This document shows positions 54,037-64,000 of a stretch of DNA of 64,000 nt, piece after piece. The notes beneath the pieces are model-generated. The model did no database searches. It worked only from the letters and a program-made list of their open reading frames with translations, and was not told the origin of the DNA. This DNA comes from Semisulcospira habei (Eukaryota > Mollusca > Gastropoda > Semisulcospiridae). The stretch spans positions 163,359,196 through 163,423,195 of the forward strand of contig BTPG01000003.1 of NCBI GenBank assembly GCA_036245525.1. Direction: 5' to 3'. Both the position numbers and the translations under genes were made by a program. Within the stretch, counting starts at the first letter, position 1. Every line of letters starts with the position of its first letter.

Positions 54037-54358
54037 ATCTCCACTTTGAAATTTGTTATTGACTTTGCACGCGACAGAGACTTGTGTAATTATGTTGGCT
54101 TATGTTAAATGTCGTGACAAGGCTGCGATTTTCCCCTAAAGTAAAGCAACAACGAGAACAACAACAACAGCAACAACAACAACAACTGCAAGAACACTAA
54201 CAACAACAGCAGTAGAAACTAACACTCATAGGGTCCACGTTACCATGCATCTACGAATGTTTTGATTCTCCTAGATTCTCAAGTAATACACATGTACACA
54301 GGATGTGACTGTATTCTACAACTCTGCCCAGATTTAACTGATTTATCACAATCCAGTA

Positions 54359-54432
54359 TGTCCATTTTTGTAAAAAGCGAGATTTTCAATGCGATAACGT
54401 TGAAAATCTCGCTTTTCACTAAACGACGGTCA
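54359..54432. repeat. HP-12 palindrome
   Basis: TGTCCATTTTTGTAAAAAGC, GAGATTTTCAATGC GATAACGTTGAAAATCTC and GCTTTTCACTAAACGACGG. Confidence 0.85.
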
Positions 54433-54591
54433 TACTAGAATTTGCCCAATCAGAACGAAAGTGCATTAGGCCTTCTGTGTTACGCTTAGTGGGCCTTTAA
54501 AGTCCATGTTATATAACCGTAGCATACGTGACATCTTTATTACTGCTTCTTCGTAGTCTCGATCTATCAGGCGGACTGTTCGATAATCCCA

Positions 54592-54678
54592 ATACGCACG
54601 TCTGCTGGCCTGTGATTTTGGACCTGATGGCCTGAAGCCGTCAGGTCCAAAACCACAGGCCCGGCAGACATATGCGTA
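54592..54678. repeat. HP-6 palindrome, variant
   Basis: TACGCACGTCTGCTGGCCTG .. CAGGCCCGGCAGACATATGCG. GACCTGATGGC/GCCGTCAGGTC replaces GACCTTACGGC/GCCGTAAGGTC, and the T-to-G/A-to-C change is matched. Confidence 0.88.
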
Positions 54679-55059
54679 GGTCTGGGCGAACGTACGTCGT
54701 GGATTCGGCGAGTATGTCATTTAAAAAAAAAAAAACAAACCAACCTATTTCAAAGCGGACGTCATATGCAAAATAAGGGCATCTGCCGAGTGCACAATTG
54801 GATTTCTGAGAAACAGGGGGAGGGATGTAGAGAGGTAGCAGACGCCGGTCAGACCGGCAATGACGAATGACAGGATAATTGATTTCAAACGGAAAAAAAT
54901 ACGTTTAGAATATGTTCATAAAAAAACCGCTTTAAATTGCATAAATGTCTCTCATACGTGTATGTATATTATTAATTAAAGTTATGACAAGGATATTTGT
55001 AGCGATACCCTTGCAATGAAACTGAAGAGGCTCGAGGCGGGTGGGGTGAGACTAGGAGG

Positions 55060-55142
55060 GGTTTGGGTGTGTGTGTGAGGGGGTGGGTTGCTTGATTGGG
55101 TGTGTGTGGAGGGTGTGTGTGGAGGGTGTGTGTGTGTGTGTG

Positions 55143-55180
<38 letters not shown>

Positions 55181-55245
55181 TGTGGGGGGTGGGGGGTGGG
55201 GGGTGGGGGTGGGGGTGGGGGGTGTGGGGGTGGGGGGTGGGGGCT
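55060..55245. repeat. (GT)n then G-rich tract
   Basis: GTGTGTGGAGG repeats, GT run, then GGGGTGGGGG repeats. Confidence 0.9.
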
Positions 55246-55336
55246 CTATAGTAGTACACATTTAGTACACTGAGTAAGGTTGTGCGGAACAAGAGAAGAA
55301 GTGACAAGTGCTGCAGAGACGAAACAAATACATGCA

Positions 55337-55448
55337 TATACTGACGACAAAATGAAAATTTGAAAGCGATATTTTTGGAATCATCGGAAACACTTTAGTG
55401 TTTCCGATGATTCCAAAAATGTCGCATTTCTTTTGCATGTCAGTATAT
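55337..55448. repeat. HP-7 palindrome, longest copy
   Basis: TATACTGACGACAAAATGAA .. CATTTCTTTTGCATGTCAGTATA with GGAATCATCGGAAACACT TTAGTGTTTCCGATGATTCC. Confidence 0.9.
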
Positions 55449-55667
55449 AAACATAATGCTAAGATTTGGCGAACAAATCGTTGATTCCACGCAGCGAACC
55501 CGGCCCAATATATTTCTCTGCCACTGAGGACAGCAGATAAAAGTAAGACAATAACGAGGCAGACGTAATCATTCGCCCTCGAATATGTGGGAGCGCTGAG
55601 GAACTATGTGTTTCAAGATTATGGTGCTCGCTGACGTAGTGGTATAGCCGCCACGTGAAGGCAAAAG

Positions 55668-55750
55668 ACAGTAAGTCCATTTTTGTGAAAAGCGAGATTT
55701 TCATTGTAATACAATAAAAATCTCGCTTTTACAAAAAATGTACTTATTGT
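55668..55750. repeat. HP-12 palindrome
   Basis: ACAGTAAGTCCATTTTTGTG + AAAAGCGAGATTTTCATTG / AATAAAAATCTCGCTTTT + ACAAAAAATGTACTTATTGT. Confidence 0.85.
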
Positions 55751-56351
55751 TTTTTTTTGTCTTCAACGACACAGGAGAGATAATTAAACTGTAGGCAACA
55801 TGCGCATGTGACAGACCAAAACACTGATATGCGTAGATGAACAGATGGAGAATATTACACGCCTGAAATGAATGGAGGTGTATGTGTATGTTTGGATTAA
55901 TAATTGTCTAAGGGCACTTGGGAACATCACTAACAATTACGTACAAATAAATACTGCATTTTGTGCTTGCTAGAGAGAGAACATGGAGTTCAAATGAAGG
56001 TGCGGATTATTATTCGCCTCCCTCTGTGCGACTGCGATGGTTAAAAGCCAAACAAACAAGTAAACAAACAAAAACATAAAATAAAACAACCAAACACACA
56101 ACTCATTCTGCCCCCCCCCCCCTCTTCACCGACCCCCCCCCCCCCCCGGCCCCAACAAAAAAGAAAAAAGAGAAACAAAACAAAAGAAAACGAAACGAAA
56201 CAATCGAAACGAAACAAACCGCAACGTAACGAAACCTAACGTGCGTGACGTGACGGTAGGTGACGTAAAGCCGCAAAGCGAACCGAAATCACTGTAACCC
56301 AAACAAGCAAGCAGCCAACGAAAAAACAACAACGAAACAACCAAAAACAAA
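55751..56351. other. Non-coding stretch with C-rich and AAAC-rich low complexity
   Basis: Nothing is recognised beyond simple-sequence runs (poly-C at 56111-56150, AACGAAACG-type repeats at 56160-56240). Confidence 0.5.
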
Positions 56352-56663
56352 GCCAACAACAAAACAACAGCAACACCAAAACACAACACAAACAAACCAA
56401 CCAGCGTTAGACGCAACCAACCAAGTGACCAGCAACATTTCTCCAGTAGGCAGATGCTGTTCGGTTGGTTCTTTGGCTGCTTGCGCTTGCTCGGGTTACA
56501 TTGAATTCGGTTCGCTTTGCTCTTTAACGTCACCTAAGTCACGGCACGCGCGTTAGGTTTCCCAACAACAAAATAACAGCAACACCAAAACACAACACAA
56601 ACAAACCAACAAACGTTAGACGCAACCAACCAAACGACAAGCAACATTTCTCCAGTAGGCAGA
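56352..56663. repeat. Direct duplication of about 100 bp
   Basis: AACAGCAACACCAAAACACA .. GCGTTAGACGCAACCAACCA .. TTTCTCCAGTAGGCAGAT at 56362-56453 recurs at 56575-56663. A 120-bp spacer has GGTTGGTTCTTTGGCTGC-type sequence. Confidence 0.8.
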
Positions 56664-56677
56664 TCAACATCCACCCA

Positions 56678-56787
56678 CCCAATGCGCAAAAGGCCATCGG
56701 GCCGACATCGGCCGCCCTTGGCCCGCGCACGGCCGTGCGCGAGCCTACGGCGGCCGATATCGGCCTGATGGCCTTTTGCGCATTGGG
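56678..56787. repeat. HP-5 palindrome, 110 bp, most complete copy
   Basis: CCCAATGCGCAAAAGGCCAT/ATGGCCTTTTGCGCATTGGG with CGGGCCGACATCGGCCGCC .. GGCGGCCGATATCGGCC and apex CGCACGGCCGTGCG. It starts 15 bp after the duplication ends. Confidence 0.92.
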
Positions 56788-57017
56788 CACCTCTACCATG
56801 TCATTGACAAACGTCTGTTTTATTCTATATCGTACTCTGCTGACCTCTTACCCATCTGCTCCGCTGACCTCTCTCGCATCTCGTTCCACTGACCCACTCT
56901 TTCTTCCTGTATATTTATTCAGTCACCCATGTCACGGAGTCAGCTACCCGACACGTCAGGTTGTTGGTATAACCTTTTACCTATGTATACCCTCCAATGC
57001 TGACCGTCCCAGGGCAT

Positions 57018-57076
57018 CTGCAAGAGACATAGATTCTCATGAGCCCCTTGCATGAGAATCTCTACCCTCTTGCTAT
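57018..57076. repeat. HP-1 palindrome, short apex
   Basis: GCAAGAGACATAGATTCTCA + TGAGCCCC / TTGCATGAGAATCTCTACCC + TCTTGC. Confidence 0.75.
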
Positions 57077-57650
57077 TTAGTTGATGTCTCGGATTATAAA
57101 TGTATATGCCGGTTACCTTACATTTTGTCATCAGTTCTGAACAAGAGAAGTCACGAGGGTAACTAAGCCTGTATCTTGAACCTCAAATGTTTTGGCAGTC
57201 TTGGGCGTAAAATCGGATGATCTCGTCAGCACGAGAAACACCGATCTAGATCTTTGAAAGGGAAGCTTTTCCTTGCTGGTAGGGGCATAGTTCTTCGTCG
57301 GCCCTTAAAGACAACGTGGTCAGTCAAACAGGACTTTGTCTCACATAGTCTGCTCAGGAGTTGGGGTCTACGTTGGTACAAGGTTAACACTGAATGCAGG
57401 AGCGCATGTGGATCTGTTTCTCTGGCAGCTACCCCGGTGTTCAGTGGAACAGTCGGAGCATATATAAGTTAAAATGTCAATACAAGGATCTCATGAGACT
57501 CTATGCCCTTTGCAGATACACAGCAGAACCTGTTTGGAGGGACCACATTAATCAGAGATCATCTGTCATTAAAGATTCACCTGAATCCTGGTCTTAAGGA
57601 TAGACGACACTTTCACCCTTAAAGACCTCTCTTGACACAGCACCTGTCTT
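57077..57650. other. Non-coding stretch with HP-1 debris
   Basis: CAAGGATCTCATGAGACTCT + ATGCCCTTTGCAG at 57481-57515 is an HP-1 right-arm remnant. Nothing else is recognised. Confidence 0.45.
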
Positions 57651-57877
57651 TTAACTCATTTTGCCCGCGACACACAGCAGCAAGATTTGTATCGACTATG
57701 GTAGTTTAAGGGTCACAGTAGTGGCAGAATAGCTTGGCGCCTATAGGCGCCAAGCTATTCAGCCACCACCCTTGAACTACTGATCAAGGTCGATCTGTCT
57801 CTTGAATTGCAATGCAGTCCTCAGAGGATAACTCCAGAATGTGGCCGTTATTTCGTATCTCGGGCACAATGAGTTAA
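57651..57877. repeat. HP-3 palindromic MITE, full length, opposite orientation
   Basis: TTAACTCATTTTGCCCGCGA .. GTATCTCGGGCACAATGAGTTAA, stem TGGCAGAATAGCTTGGCGCC / GGCGCCAAGCTATTCAGCCA. The left arm has an extra ACAGTAG. Confidence 0.85.
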
Positions 57878-58008
57878 AACCACTTTCTTTCTTGCAAAAA
57901 ATGGTGGATGCTCAAAACAGCTTCTTCTGTAGACTGGTGCTGTTCATTGTTGAACAGATGGAGTACAGCGAAACTTTGACACATTGTATTCTGGGATGAA
58001 ACTTACCA

Positions 58009-58091
58009 TTGTGGCTGTCGGTAGCGGTTTTGGTCGAGATGATTCCGGCAGTAATCATCGCGACCAAAACCGCTACCGACAGCCAAAGAGT
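58009..58091. repeat. HP-4 palindrome, nearly perfect
   Basis: GTGGCTGTCGGTAGCGGTTT/AAACCGCTACCGACAGCCAAAG with TGGTCGAGATGATTCCGGCA / AATCATCGCGACCA. GCGGTTTTGGTCG/CGACCAAAACCGC is a matched variant of GCGCTTTTTTTGTCG/CGACAAAAAGCGC. Confidence 0.9.
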
Positions 58092-58355
58092 AAAATCAGT
58101 ATTGACTTGTCTCGTAAGGCCTCATAAGGATCTATGCCATACAGGTTCCGCTGTTGAACTAGTGACGCACCGCGAAAGACGAGACCGTCAACGGAAGGTG
58201 TCAAGTGGGCACCTGAGAGGACATTAAGACACTGTATCCGACACCTTGCGTAGGGGTATTTGGTACGAATAAATATTAACAGCTTGACGATAACGCTTAT
58301 ACGCTAACGTTCCCCACCAGCTGCATCCTCAGTCTATGGCACAAGCCTGATACTG

Positions 58356-58432
58356 ACCAGCAAGAGGCATGGATCCTCACGAACCCCTGTGGATGCAAGG
58401 AGCTTGTGAGGATCAATGCCTCTTGCAAATGG
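58356..58432. repeat. HP-1 palindrome
   Basis: AGCAAGAGGCATGGATCCTC / GAGGATCAATGCCTCTTGC, apex CCCCTGTGGATGCAAGGAG. Confidence 0.82.
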
Positions 58433-58609
58433 AAGCTTCTGCTGGCTGAGGGACTGGACAGGTAAGATAAAAATGAACGGAAGGAACTAACAGGATGACG
58501 TTAGTGCTGACGTTTGACGCGCTCGCAGGACACCCAAGGGGAAAGAAGAGGTGAGCTTAGCGCTAGTCGTTCGCTTATATTGTCCAGCAGATTCCCGCAT
58601 TTTTTTTAA

Positions 58610-58848
58610 AAACCCACTTGACTGCAAGTGGATGCGGATTTTGCTTCTAAAAATCACTGCACACGGACCGACATTCGCGTGAAGAACACAAAAAGAATGA
58701 AACAAAACGTGGGCACAAAAGAATACAGGACGATCAAGAGACACAAATCCTCATGAGGCCCCGCCATATGGACTGCGGGGGCTCATGAGGATTTATGTCT
58801 CTTGCAGATGGGTAACATTCGCCTTGTCTCGGCAGTTAAGGGGTTGAC
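58610..58848. repeat. HP-1 palindromic MITE, nearly full length
   Basis: CCCACTTGACTGCAAGTGGA .. TCGGCAGTTAAGGGGTTGA with AAGAGACACAAATCCTCATG / CATGAGGATTTATGTCTCTT. AAATCC/GGATTT replaces AGATCC/GGATCT on both arms. Confidence 0.85.
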
Positions 58849-59479
58849 AACTTCACCATTTGCATTGCCCTTAAAAAAAAGTATGGGTAGCAATTAGGCG
58901 CATGCAGATGACTTGTGTTTGCATGCGGCAGCTGAGATGCTGAACACTGACGTTTCACCGTTTGATTATTTGCGCCATCTCCTCGTCTAAACACGAGGAA
59001 ACAAATGCAGACACCGATGTTTGACAAAGAGGTGGGTACGTGGTGCACGAAGAGATTTACTTTACTTTATTAGCTGATCGATGAAAGGTATTGGCTTTGG
59101 TACCAGTTGCAGCCCAATTAATAAACCCCAACCATTTCAACGCCCCAAGTTTCGTAAAAATAAAACAAAAACCGGAAGTCCACTCTCTGATTGCAAATGG
59201 CCGCAGCTGTGAGCTCTTTGATTGAAAAAAAAAAAGCTCAAAATATTTCTCCATGTGAGAATGAAAAGGACAGTCAAAGCGTGTTTTTAACACGTACAGA
59301 ACTGAAACGGTCAGCAGTGCAGATAAAAACATTGTAGATTTTATAGAACTAGTTTGTACCGAAACTTGGGGGGTAGCCGAAATGGATCAAAATGTCCGGA
59401 AAGGGACCAAGGTCTGCAAGCAAAAACCCGCTCACAATTATTTCAACATTCGAAACTATAGCCAGCCAGAGGCCCCAGA
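58849..59479. other. Non-coding stretch, nothing recognised
   Basis: A GTTTCACCGTTTGATTATTT + GCGCCATCTCC motif and a short A run. There is no coding or repeat signal I can name. Confidence 0.4.
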
Positions 59480-59910
59480 CATTCAGGCGCCAAATTTAGG
59501 CGGGACCGACCTCTCCACCATCAAAGGCCGCTGCCAAAATGAGCGACAATGGAGGCTTGGTACTTGACAGACCAACAATTATCGCTTCCCTAGCGAAACT
59601 AAAACTGAATGAATGATCTTATTCCGGCAAGATTCTCATGAGCCATTGCTGGAAGCGGGGGCTCATGGGAATCTGTGCCTCTTGCAGGCGGATGGAGGCA
59701 ATTAAAGGACTGACAAAGTTTGGTACCGGACTAAACAGACTAGCAATTATCGCATCCTTAGCATGAGGCTCAAAATGAAGCGACATTTTCCAGCAAGTGG
59801 TCAAGATTCTCATGGACCCCTGCCAGCAGGGGCCCATGAGAATCTATGCCTCTTGCAGATGGGTGGCACAGATAGAAGGCCTGACAATGGAAGCTTGACC
59901 ACTTGACAGA
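59480..59910. repeat. Tandem ~190-bp units, each carrying an HP-1 hairpin
   Basis: Unit landmarks GGCTTGGTACTTGACAGACC + AACAATTATCGC, GGTACCGGACTAAACAGACT + AGCAATTATCGC and GCTTGACCACTTGACAGACT + AGCCATTATATCG recur around the hairpins at 59625-59688 (AAGATTCTCATGAGCC/GGCTCATGGGAATCT) and 59793-59858 (AAGATTCTCATGGACCCCTG/CAGGGGCCCATGAGAATCT). The second hairpin has ATGGACCCC/GGGGCCCAT. Confidence 0.75.
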
Positions 59911-60263
59911 CTAGCCATTATATCGTTGCTGACCAGGGCATGTGGGATAGGGCGACGGTGCCGGTCTTTTGGCCTTACGTAACCTCTGAAAGGTCATGAC
60001 GCCTGCTGCTGACCGGCCAGGGTGAGGACACAGTGTGACCCGGGCAGGCGTGACCTTATACTGACCACTTGCCGTCCCTCAGCGTTACCCTTTCATCTGG
60101 ACTGTTACTCAAGAGGCACAGCGCCGGACCCGGCGGTCCGAAAGGCCGTGTTGGTTTCAAAGAGCCTCTATACTCTTTGTTGGTTCTAACCCAGATGGTG
60201 TCAAAAATTGTAAATTTTTCCCCCGTAGTCTTGTCATTGAAACCACCATTGACGCCTAAAACA

Positions 60264-60345
60264 GTTTACTTATTCGCGAAGTGCTGCATTCGGATACGCG
60301 GCGTAAAGCCGCGTATCCGAATGCAGCACGTCTCGAATGGGTTAA
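60264..60345. repeat. HP-8 palindromic MITE
   Basis: GTGCTGCATTCGGATACGCG + GCGTAAAGCC + GCGTATCCGAATGCAGCACG then TCTCGAATGGGTTAA. ATTCGG/CCGAAT replaces ATCCGG/CCGGAT. The left TTAA end is degraded (TTTACTTATTCG). Confidence 0.88.
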
Positions 60346-60561
60346 TGTGTTAAGACATCCGCAAGAAGCAAACGTCCTGACCATGCACTCACATTTAGTT
60401 ACACAAATTAGGATTTTTAACGCCTAGCGTAAGGCCATCTCACGGCAGCATACACTCGCTGAAGAAGTCATGAAGCGCCTCTATTTTTAACACAAATTAG
60501 GAATTTTCGGGGGATTTGTTCTACTTCAGTACTTGATTTAGTGGACTGTGTTTGCCATCAT

Positions 60562-60640
60562 AACCTTTTGACTCCCAGATTTAAAAGACTTTCGTTCCGT
60601 AGAGCCGATAAGAAATCAATTACACTTTTGGATAGAAGTT
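60562..60640. repeat. HP-15 left half
   Basis: CCTTTTGACTCCCAGATTTA + AAAGACTTTCGTTC. The right arm is diverged. Confidence 0.45.
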
Positions 60641-61064
60641 GCTTCTGTGACGGGGAAAGGAGCTGGGTAGTCCTGTCTACGGGGTACAGAAATGGAAAAT
60701 ACGCCGGTTTTATTTGAAGACGAACTTGCCGACTCAGTATTATGCCTCACTCACACTAACCAAAGTCGGCACCACCAGCATTTTTGTCAGGGTTTCGGGG
60801 ATCAGAAATGTCAATGCTAATTCGTGCGGTTGTTATTGCCAGTGCACCTTCCCGCCATAAACACGAATCCGATACGAACCCGATCCGAATCTGAAGCGGG
60901 TCCGAAACAGAAAAGTTCGCACAAGTCCTTTTCATGTTTGTGTGTTGCCATATGCCCGATGCGGTGCACGCCGGAATTCGCATCCGGCTTCGAACGAAAT
61001 GACGCAATTTTTTAAGGAAAATGTCATCACCTCGTGGAGATCGTATCGTTCGTATGGGATTCGT
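60641..61064. other. Non-coding stretch, nothing recognised
   Basis: It contains GATACGAACCCGATCCGAAT and GGAATTCGCATCCGGCTTCG patches but no clear palindrome or coding similarity. Confidence 0.4.
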
Positions 61065-61122
61065 GGATATGGAATCGTAGCTTTAGGCTGTAAGGTCCGA
61101 AATCACAGACCAGTACACGTGA
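61065..61122. repeat. HP-6 right half
   Basis: GGAATCGTAGCTTTAGGCTG + TAAGGTCCGAAATCACAGAC + CAGTACACG. Confidence 0.65.
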
Positions 61123-61294
61123 AATTGAGGCCCGGGACGAAGGTCATGAGTTGAGATTCAAGGTCAAACTGTCCCCACCCCGCGCCGGTCAGTCTGATGT
61201 GGTCACTAGGGGTCACGGGGCAACTGCTCTCCGATTGCGTGTTGTGAGAGGTCATATCTGACGACCCTGACCTACTCTGACAAGCGCTCCTACG

Positions 61295-61387
61295 TTAACC
61301 CTTTGGCTGTCGGTAGCGCTTTTTTTGTCGCGATGATTCCGACAAGAATCATCGCGACAAAAAGCGCTACCGAAAGCCAGAGGGTTA
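61295..61387. repeat. HP-4 palindromic MITE, 93 bp, TTAA-bounded reference copy
   Basis: TTAACCCTTTGGCTGTCGGT/ACCGAAAGCCAGAGGGTTAA, with AGCGCTTTTTTTGTCGCGAT + GATTCC GACAAGAATCATCGCGACAA + AAAGCGCT. The whole element is one hairpin. Confidence 0.92.
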
Positions 61388-61469
61388 ACTTCTTTTACAT
61401 GGAAGGTGCGCATTGATTATCATGAAGCCTCGAACATTTCTTATGCACTATAATAGGAATTGGCCTTAT

Positions 61470-61555
61470 TTAACCCCCTGACTGCTACTGACGAAACCGT
61501 TCGGCAGAAAAGACGTGTTGTTACCGAGCGGTAAGGTCAGTAGTTAAGGGGTTAA
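61470..61555. repeat. HP-13 palindromic MITE, TTAA-bounded
   Basis: TTAACCCCCTGACTGCTACT .. GGTCAGTAGTTAAGGGGTTAA with partial inner pairing (CCGTTCGGCAG .. CCGAGCGG). It is the only copy in the window. Confidence 0.8.
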
Positions 61556-61796
61556 CTGATCCCGTCCAGCTTCTAAGAAAGGAGGACTGTTCTATCGCCA
61601 CTGGTCACTGCCGGTCATCTCTGGGACACACAGCACTCCCAGTGTGATAAGGCCGAGGGAGAATTGGCGGGAAAAGTGAAGTAACGCCTTACGACATCCA
61701 AACCAAGGGAGAAACTGCCAAGAACAGGAACGAAACAAACACAATAATAACAGTATAAAATCATGTATATAGAAATGGGTCATGATTGCGGTATCT

Positions 61797-61993
61797 CTCT
61801 TCAATCCAGACCAAAAAGGTGACTGCCAAGCGTGTGAAATGCAAAGAAGTACCCAACGGAGAAAGAAACACGCTTAGAAAAAACGGTACAACACAATTTA
61901 TTAATATTTCGGGTAAATACCCTTTGTCAAAATAGACAAACAAACAGAGACATTATTTGCTACTTATCTTCAGATGCAGAAGGAATGTGGCAA
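61797..61993. mobile_element. Penelope-like element terminus
   Basis: CCAGACCAAAAAGGTGACTG, AAAGAAGTACCCAACGGAGA, AACACAATTTATTAATATTT + CGGGTAAATACCC and GCAGAAGGAATGTGGCAACT match 17794-17988. It lies 1.1 kb from the GIY-YIG fragment on the 3' side of that minus-strand element. Confidence 0.6.
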
Positions 61994-62189
61994 CTGAAGG
62001 TGACGTAAAAAGAAAAAGAAAAGAAAAGGAAAGGAAGAACAAAAGTAAAAATGACGTCAAAGAAAAAAATCGTAAGAGAAAGACTCCGAGAGAAACTAAA
62101 CACGAGAGACAAGAGTGTGTGTAAGCGCGCGCAGGAGCGAGCAAAAGTAAATGCGCGTGTGTGAGGCCGGGGAGAGAGAGAGAGAAGAG

Positions 62190-62216
62190 AGACAGCGAGA
62201 GAGAGAGAGAGGGGGG

Positions 62217-62292
<76 letters not shown>
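62190..62292. repeat. (GA)n-rich tract
   Basis: GA with GGGGGGGAG and AAAG interruptions. Confidence 0.9.
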
Positions 62293-62297
<5 letters not shown>

Positions 62298-62562
62298 CGG
62301 GGAGTACCCTTGGGCACGAAGTAGGCTGAGTGTCTAATACACAAAGCCAGCTAAACACCAACCCGAAGGCAAACCTTATATCACCATCGAGTTGAGGACT
62401 ACCTCGGGGAAAAACGGGAGGACCCCGGGAAAAAAAAACCCAGCATTTAGCATGGTACACAACAAGGAATATCGATGAAACAAAGCAAATAATCAAATTC
62501 AGTAAGAGAATAATGGTATAAGAGGAGAGTAGGTAGTTGTGAAACCATCTTCAAGGGTAACT

Positions 62563-62598
<36 letters not shown>
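62563..62598. repeat. Poly-A run
   Basis: About 36 A. Confidence 0.9.
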
Positions 62599-62600
<2 letters not shown>

Positions 62601-62677
62601 CGGGTGTGGGGGGAGAGAAAGACAAAAGGGGCGGGTGAAGGGGAGGGGGAAAGGGAAGGGAAAGAGAGAAAGGGGGA

Positions 62678-62687
<10 letters not shown>

Positions 62688-62768
<81 letters not shown>
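62688..62768. repeat. (GA)n microsatellite
   Basis: It is flanked by AGGGGGAAGAG purine-rich sequence. The region 62600-62800 is all purine on the plus strand. Confidence 0.92.
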
Positions 62769-62770
<2 letters not shown>

Positions 62771-63134
62771 AAAAAGGGAGGGGGGGGGGGAAGGCAAACA
62801 AACAGAGCCACCAGCCCCACCCAACAGGCACCCTCCAGCCCACGGACGAACGCACAGGCATGCGAACAAGACGACCACATACATCCCCAAGGGAATGCAC
62901 ATGATCGCCCCCCACACCCGCGCATAAATCCAAGGACCGGCGACCAGGCGCCCGACAGGGAAGGGCAAGGGACCCAATTTAACGTATGGCCAGCGCTGAA
63001 AAAGTCCCCATGGGAGGCACAAAGTACATATCAATCAGCGCCAGCCGCAACTATCTGGTTAGTGAGTAGTCAGACAGAAGCGACTCGGTAAGGTAAATGA
63101 CAGTTAGCAGAAGACACAGGTAAGGTCCAAAAAG

Positions 63135-63415
63135 TTAATCTTTCATATTCATCCCGAGTGGCGCCACAGTGCCCAGTTTATTAATCAAAAATTTTTCTCG
63201 GTCTTTCCTGGCCCAGACATTACTGGCTTGCATAAGCCAGAGGCCTTTAACACGAATGTCCGAGACGGAGTGATCGGCCTGGTTGAAATGTCGCCCGACC
63301 GGTCTATTGTAATGGTACTTGACCGACTGAAGATGTTCTTTAAAACGGTCGTTGATGGTTCTTTCCGTCTCTCCAACATAGAGTTGGCCGCATTTCACAT
63401 TTCTTGGTATCTCTC
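63135..63415 (-). mobile_element. Penelope-like retroelement fragment: GIY-YIG endonuclease C-terminal part
   Basis: The minus-strand frame reads IPRNVKCGQLYVGETERTIN then DRFKEHLQSVKYHYNRPVGR, HFNQADHSVSDIRVKGLWLM and DREKFLINKLGTVAPLGMN. The CGxLYVGET motif (YIG position as YVG), the Arg of INDRFKEH and the Glu of DREKFLINKL fit the GIY-YIG domain of Penelope-like elements. The upstream GIY strand and the RT are absent or out of frame, so the copy is 5'-truncated near 63415. It ends ..NMKD with a stop at 63135. Confidence 0.85.
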
Positions 63416-63712
63416 TTCGTCTCTCTCTGCCTCTGTCCTAGGAAAATAAAGCTTTATTTTATTTCACTGATTTCTCTCTGTCGGAGCCCACCCACAGACC
63501 GTATAACCAGCAATTGCGTGTCTACGGGACATACATTCTGCCCTCTGCAATGATGTCTGAAGACAGGAGGAAATAATCCGGGAAATACAAGCACCCTTGC
63601 CGACACACTGCAATGAATTAATCTCATTGTTCTGCCACAGTGCTCGCACGGTATCCTTTTGTTGTCCCCGACAAAGTTTAGCAGCTCATCAGTCAGGCAG
63701 CAGACTCTATCT

Positions 63713-63778
63713 GCAAGAGGCATAGATTCTCATGAGCCCTCGCAATCGCAAGGGCTCATGAGAATCTATGCCTCTTGC
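63713..63778. repeat. HP-1 palindrome core, 66 bp, essentially perfect
   Basis: GCAAGAGGCATAGATTCTCA/TGAGAATCTATGCCTCTTGC with GAGCCCTCGCAATCGCAAGG at the apex. AGATTCTC/GAGAATCT and GCCCTCGC/GCAAGGGC differ from the AGATCCTC, GCCCCCGC copies on both arms. Confidence 0.92.
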
Positions 63779-64000
63779 TGGCATAGATTTGTTCATTTGC
63801 AAGCTCTGACGGATAGGCGGGTTATCAAGGATGCACTGTAGTCAAGGTTTCCGATCAATCAAGATAGTCACGGGAAATCACCCTCGCCGATAGAAAGGAG
63901 ACGCTAGACTACTGTCCTTTGTGGACAACAGGAAAGGATTCTTTTGCTGACTGAAAACTGCGTTGCCTTTCTTTGTGTGGGGAATAGAGATGTGTTCATT

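Noticed and set aside
62447..63034. A 195-residue open frame.
   Set aside because: It spans (GA)n and poly-A tracts and has no recognisable domain.

Overview
The window looks like non-coding-rich nuclear DNA of a lophotrochozoan animal, most likely a marine gastropod mollusc. The organism call is an inference from the mix of intron-split metazoan genes, tRNA-headed SINEs, several non-LTR retrotransposon clades, a Penelope-like element and dense (GA)n, (GT)n, (TA)n and (AAC)n microsatellites. I see no bacterial or viral gene layout.

One host gene is clear. A solute carrier 6 (SLC6, sodium-coupled neurotransmitter/amino-acid transporter) gene lies on the minus strand from about 31.1 kb down to 14.0 kb. 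Thirteen exons can be placed by eye. They cover TM1 to TM12, have GT..AG borders, and sum to exactly 565 codons in one frame. The outermost N- and C-terminal exons were not found. The protein keeps the SLC6 fold but has lost the TM1 Trp-Arg pair and the TM10 acidic gate residue, so it is an unusual member.

Everything else is repeats. (1) Many copies of short, nearly perfect palindromes fall into about 15 families, named HP-1 to HP-15 here. HP-1 has CAAGAGG stems and about 30 copies. HP-2 and HP-3 have AGCTAATCTGGCAC or AGCTATTCTGGCA stems, HP-4 GTCGGTAGCG, HP-5 GCGCAAAAGGCC, HP-6 GGTCTGTGATTTTGGACC, HP-7 ATCATCGGAAACACT, HP-8 GGATACGCGGC, HP-10 GCGCCAGNCACTAAGC. Most families end in TTAAC-C-C-N-TT and its complement, which is what piggyBac-type MITEs look like. 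Their two arms co-vary copy by copy. (2) Non-LTR retrotransposon pieces lie at 1-952, 2668-3315, 4346-4640, 19573-21667 and 31516-33270. (3) Two solo LTRs (2218-3892 and 17295-19146) share TGTTACG..CGTAACA ends and have 5-bp target duplications. (4) An LTR-like element with 450-461 bp direct repeats lies at 35467-37943. (5) A Penelope-like GIY-YIG fragment (63135-63450) and Penelope-type termini occur at three places. (6) There are SINEs, a 33-bp minisatellite, a 30-bp satellite and a compound (GA)n satellite.

The most complex spot is 16.3-19.2 kb, inside the SLC6 gene. A solo LTR sits 29 bp upstream of the TM8 splice acceptor. It is itself broken by a 930-bp insertion with 13-bp target duplications. 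That insertion carries, between inverted Penelope-like termini, a copy of the gene's own TM8 exon and an inverted copy of the neighbouring intron ending exactly at the TM9 exon border.

All comparisons were made by eye. Family boundaries of diverged copies are approximate.
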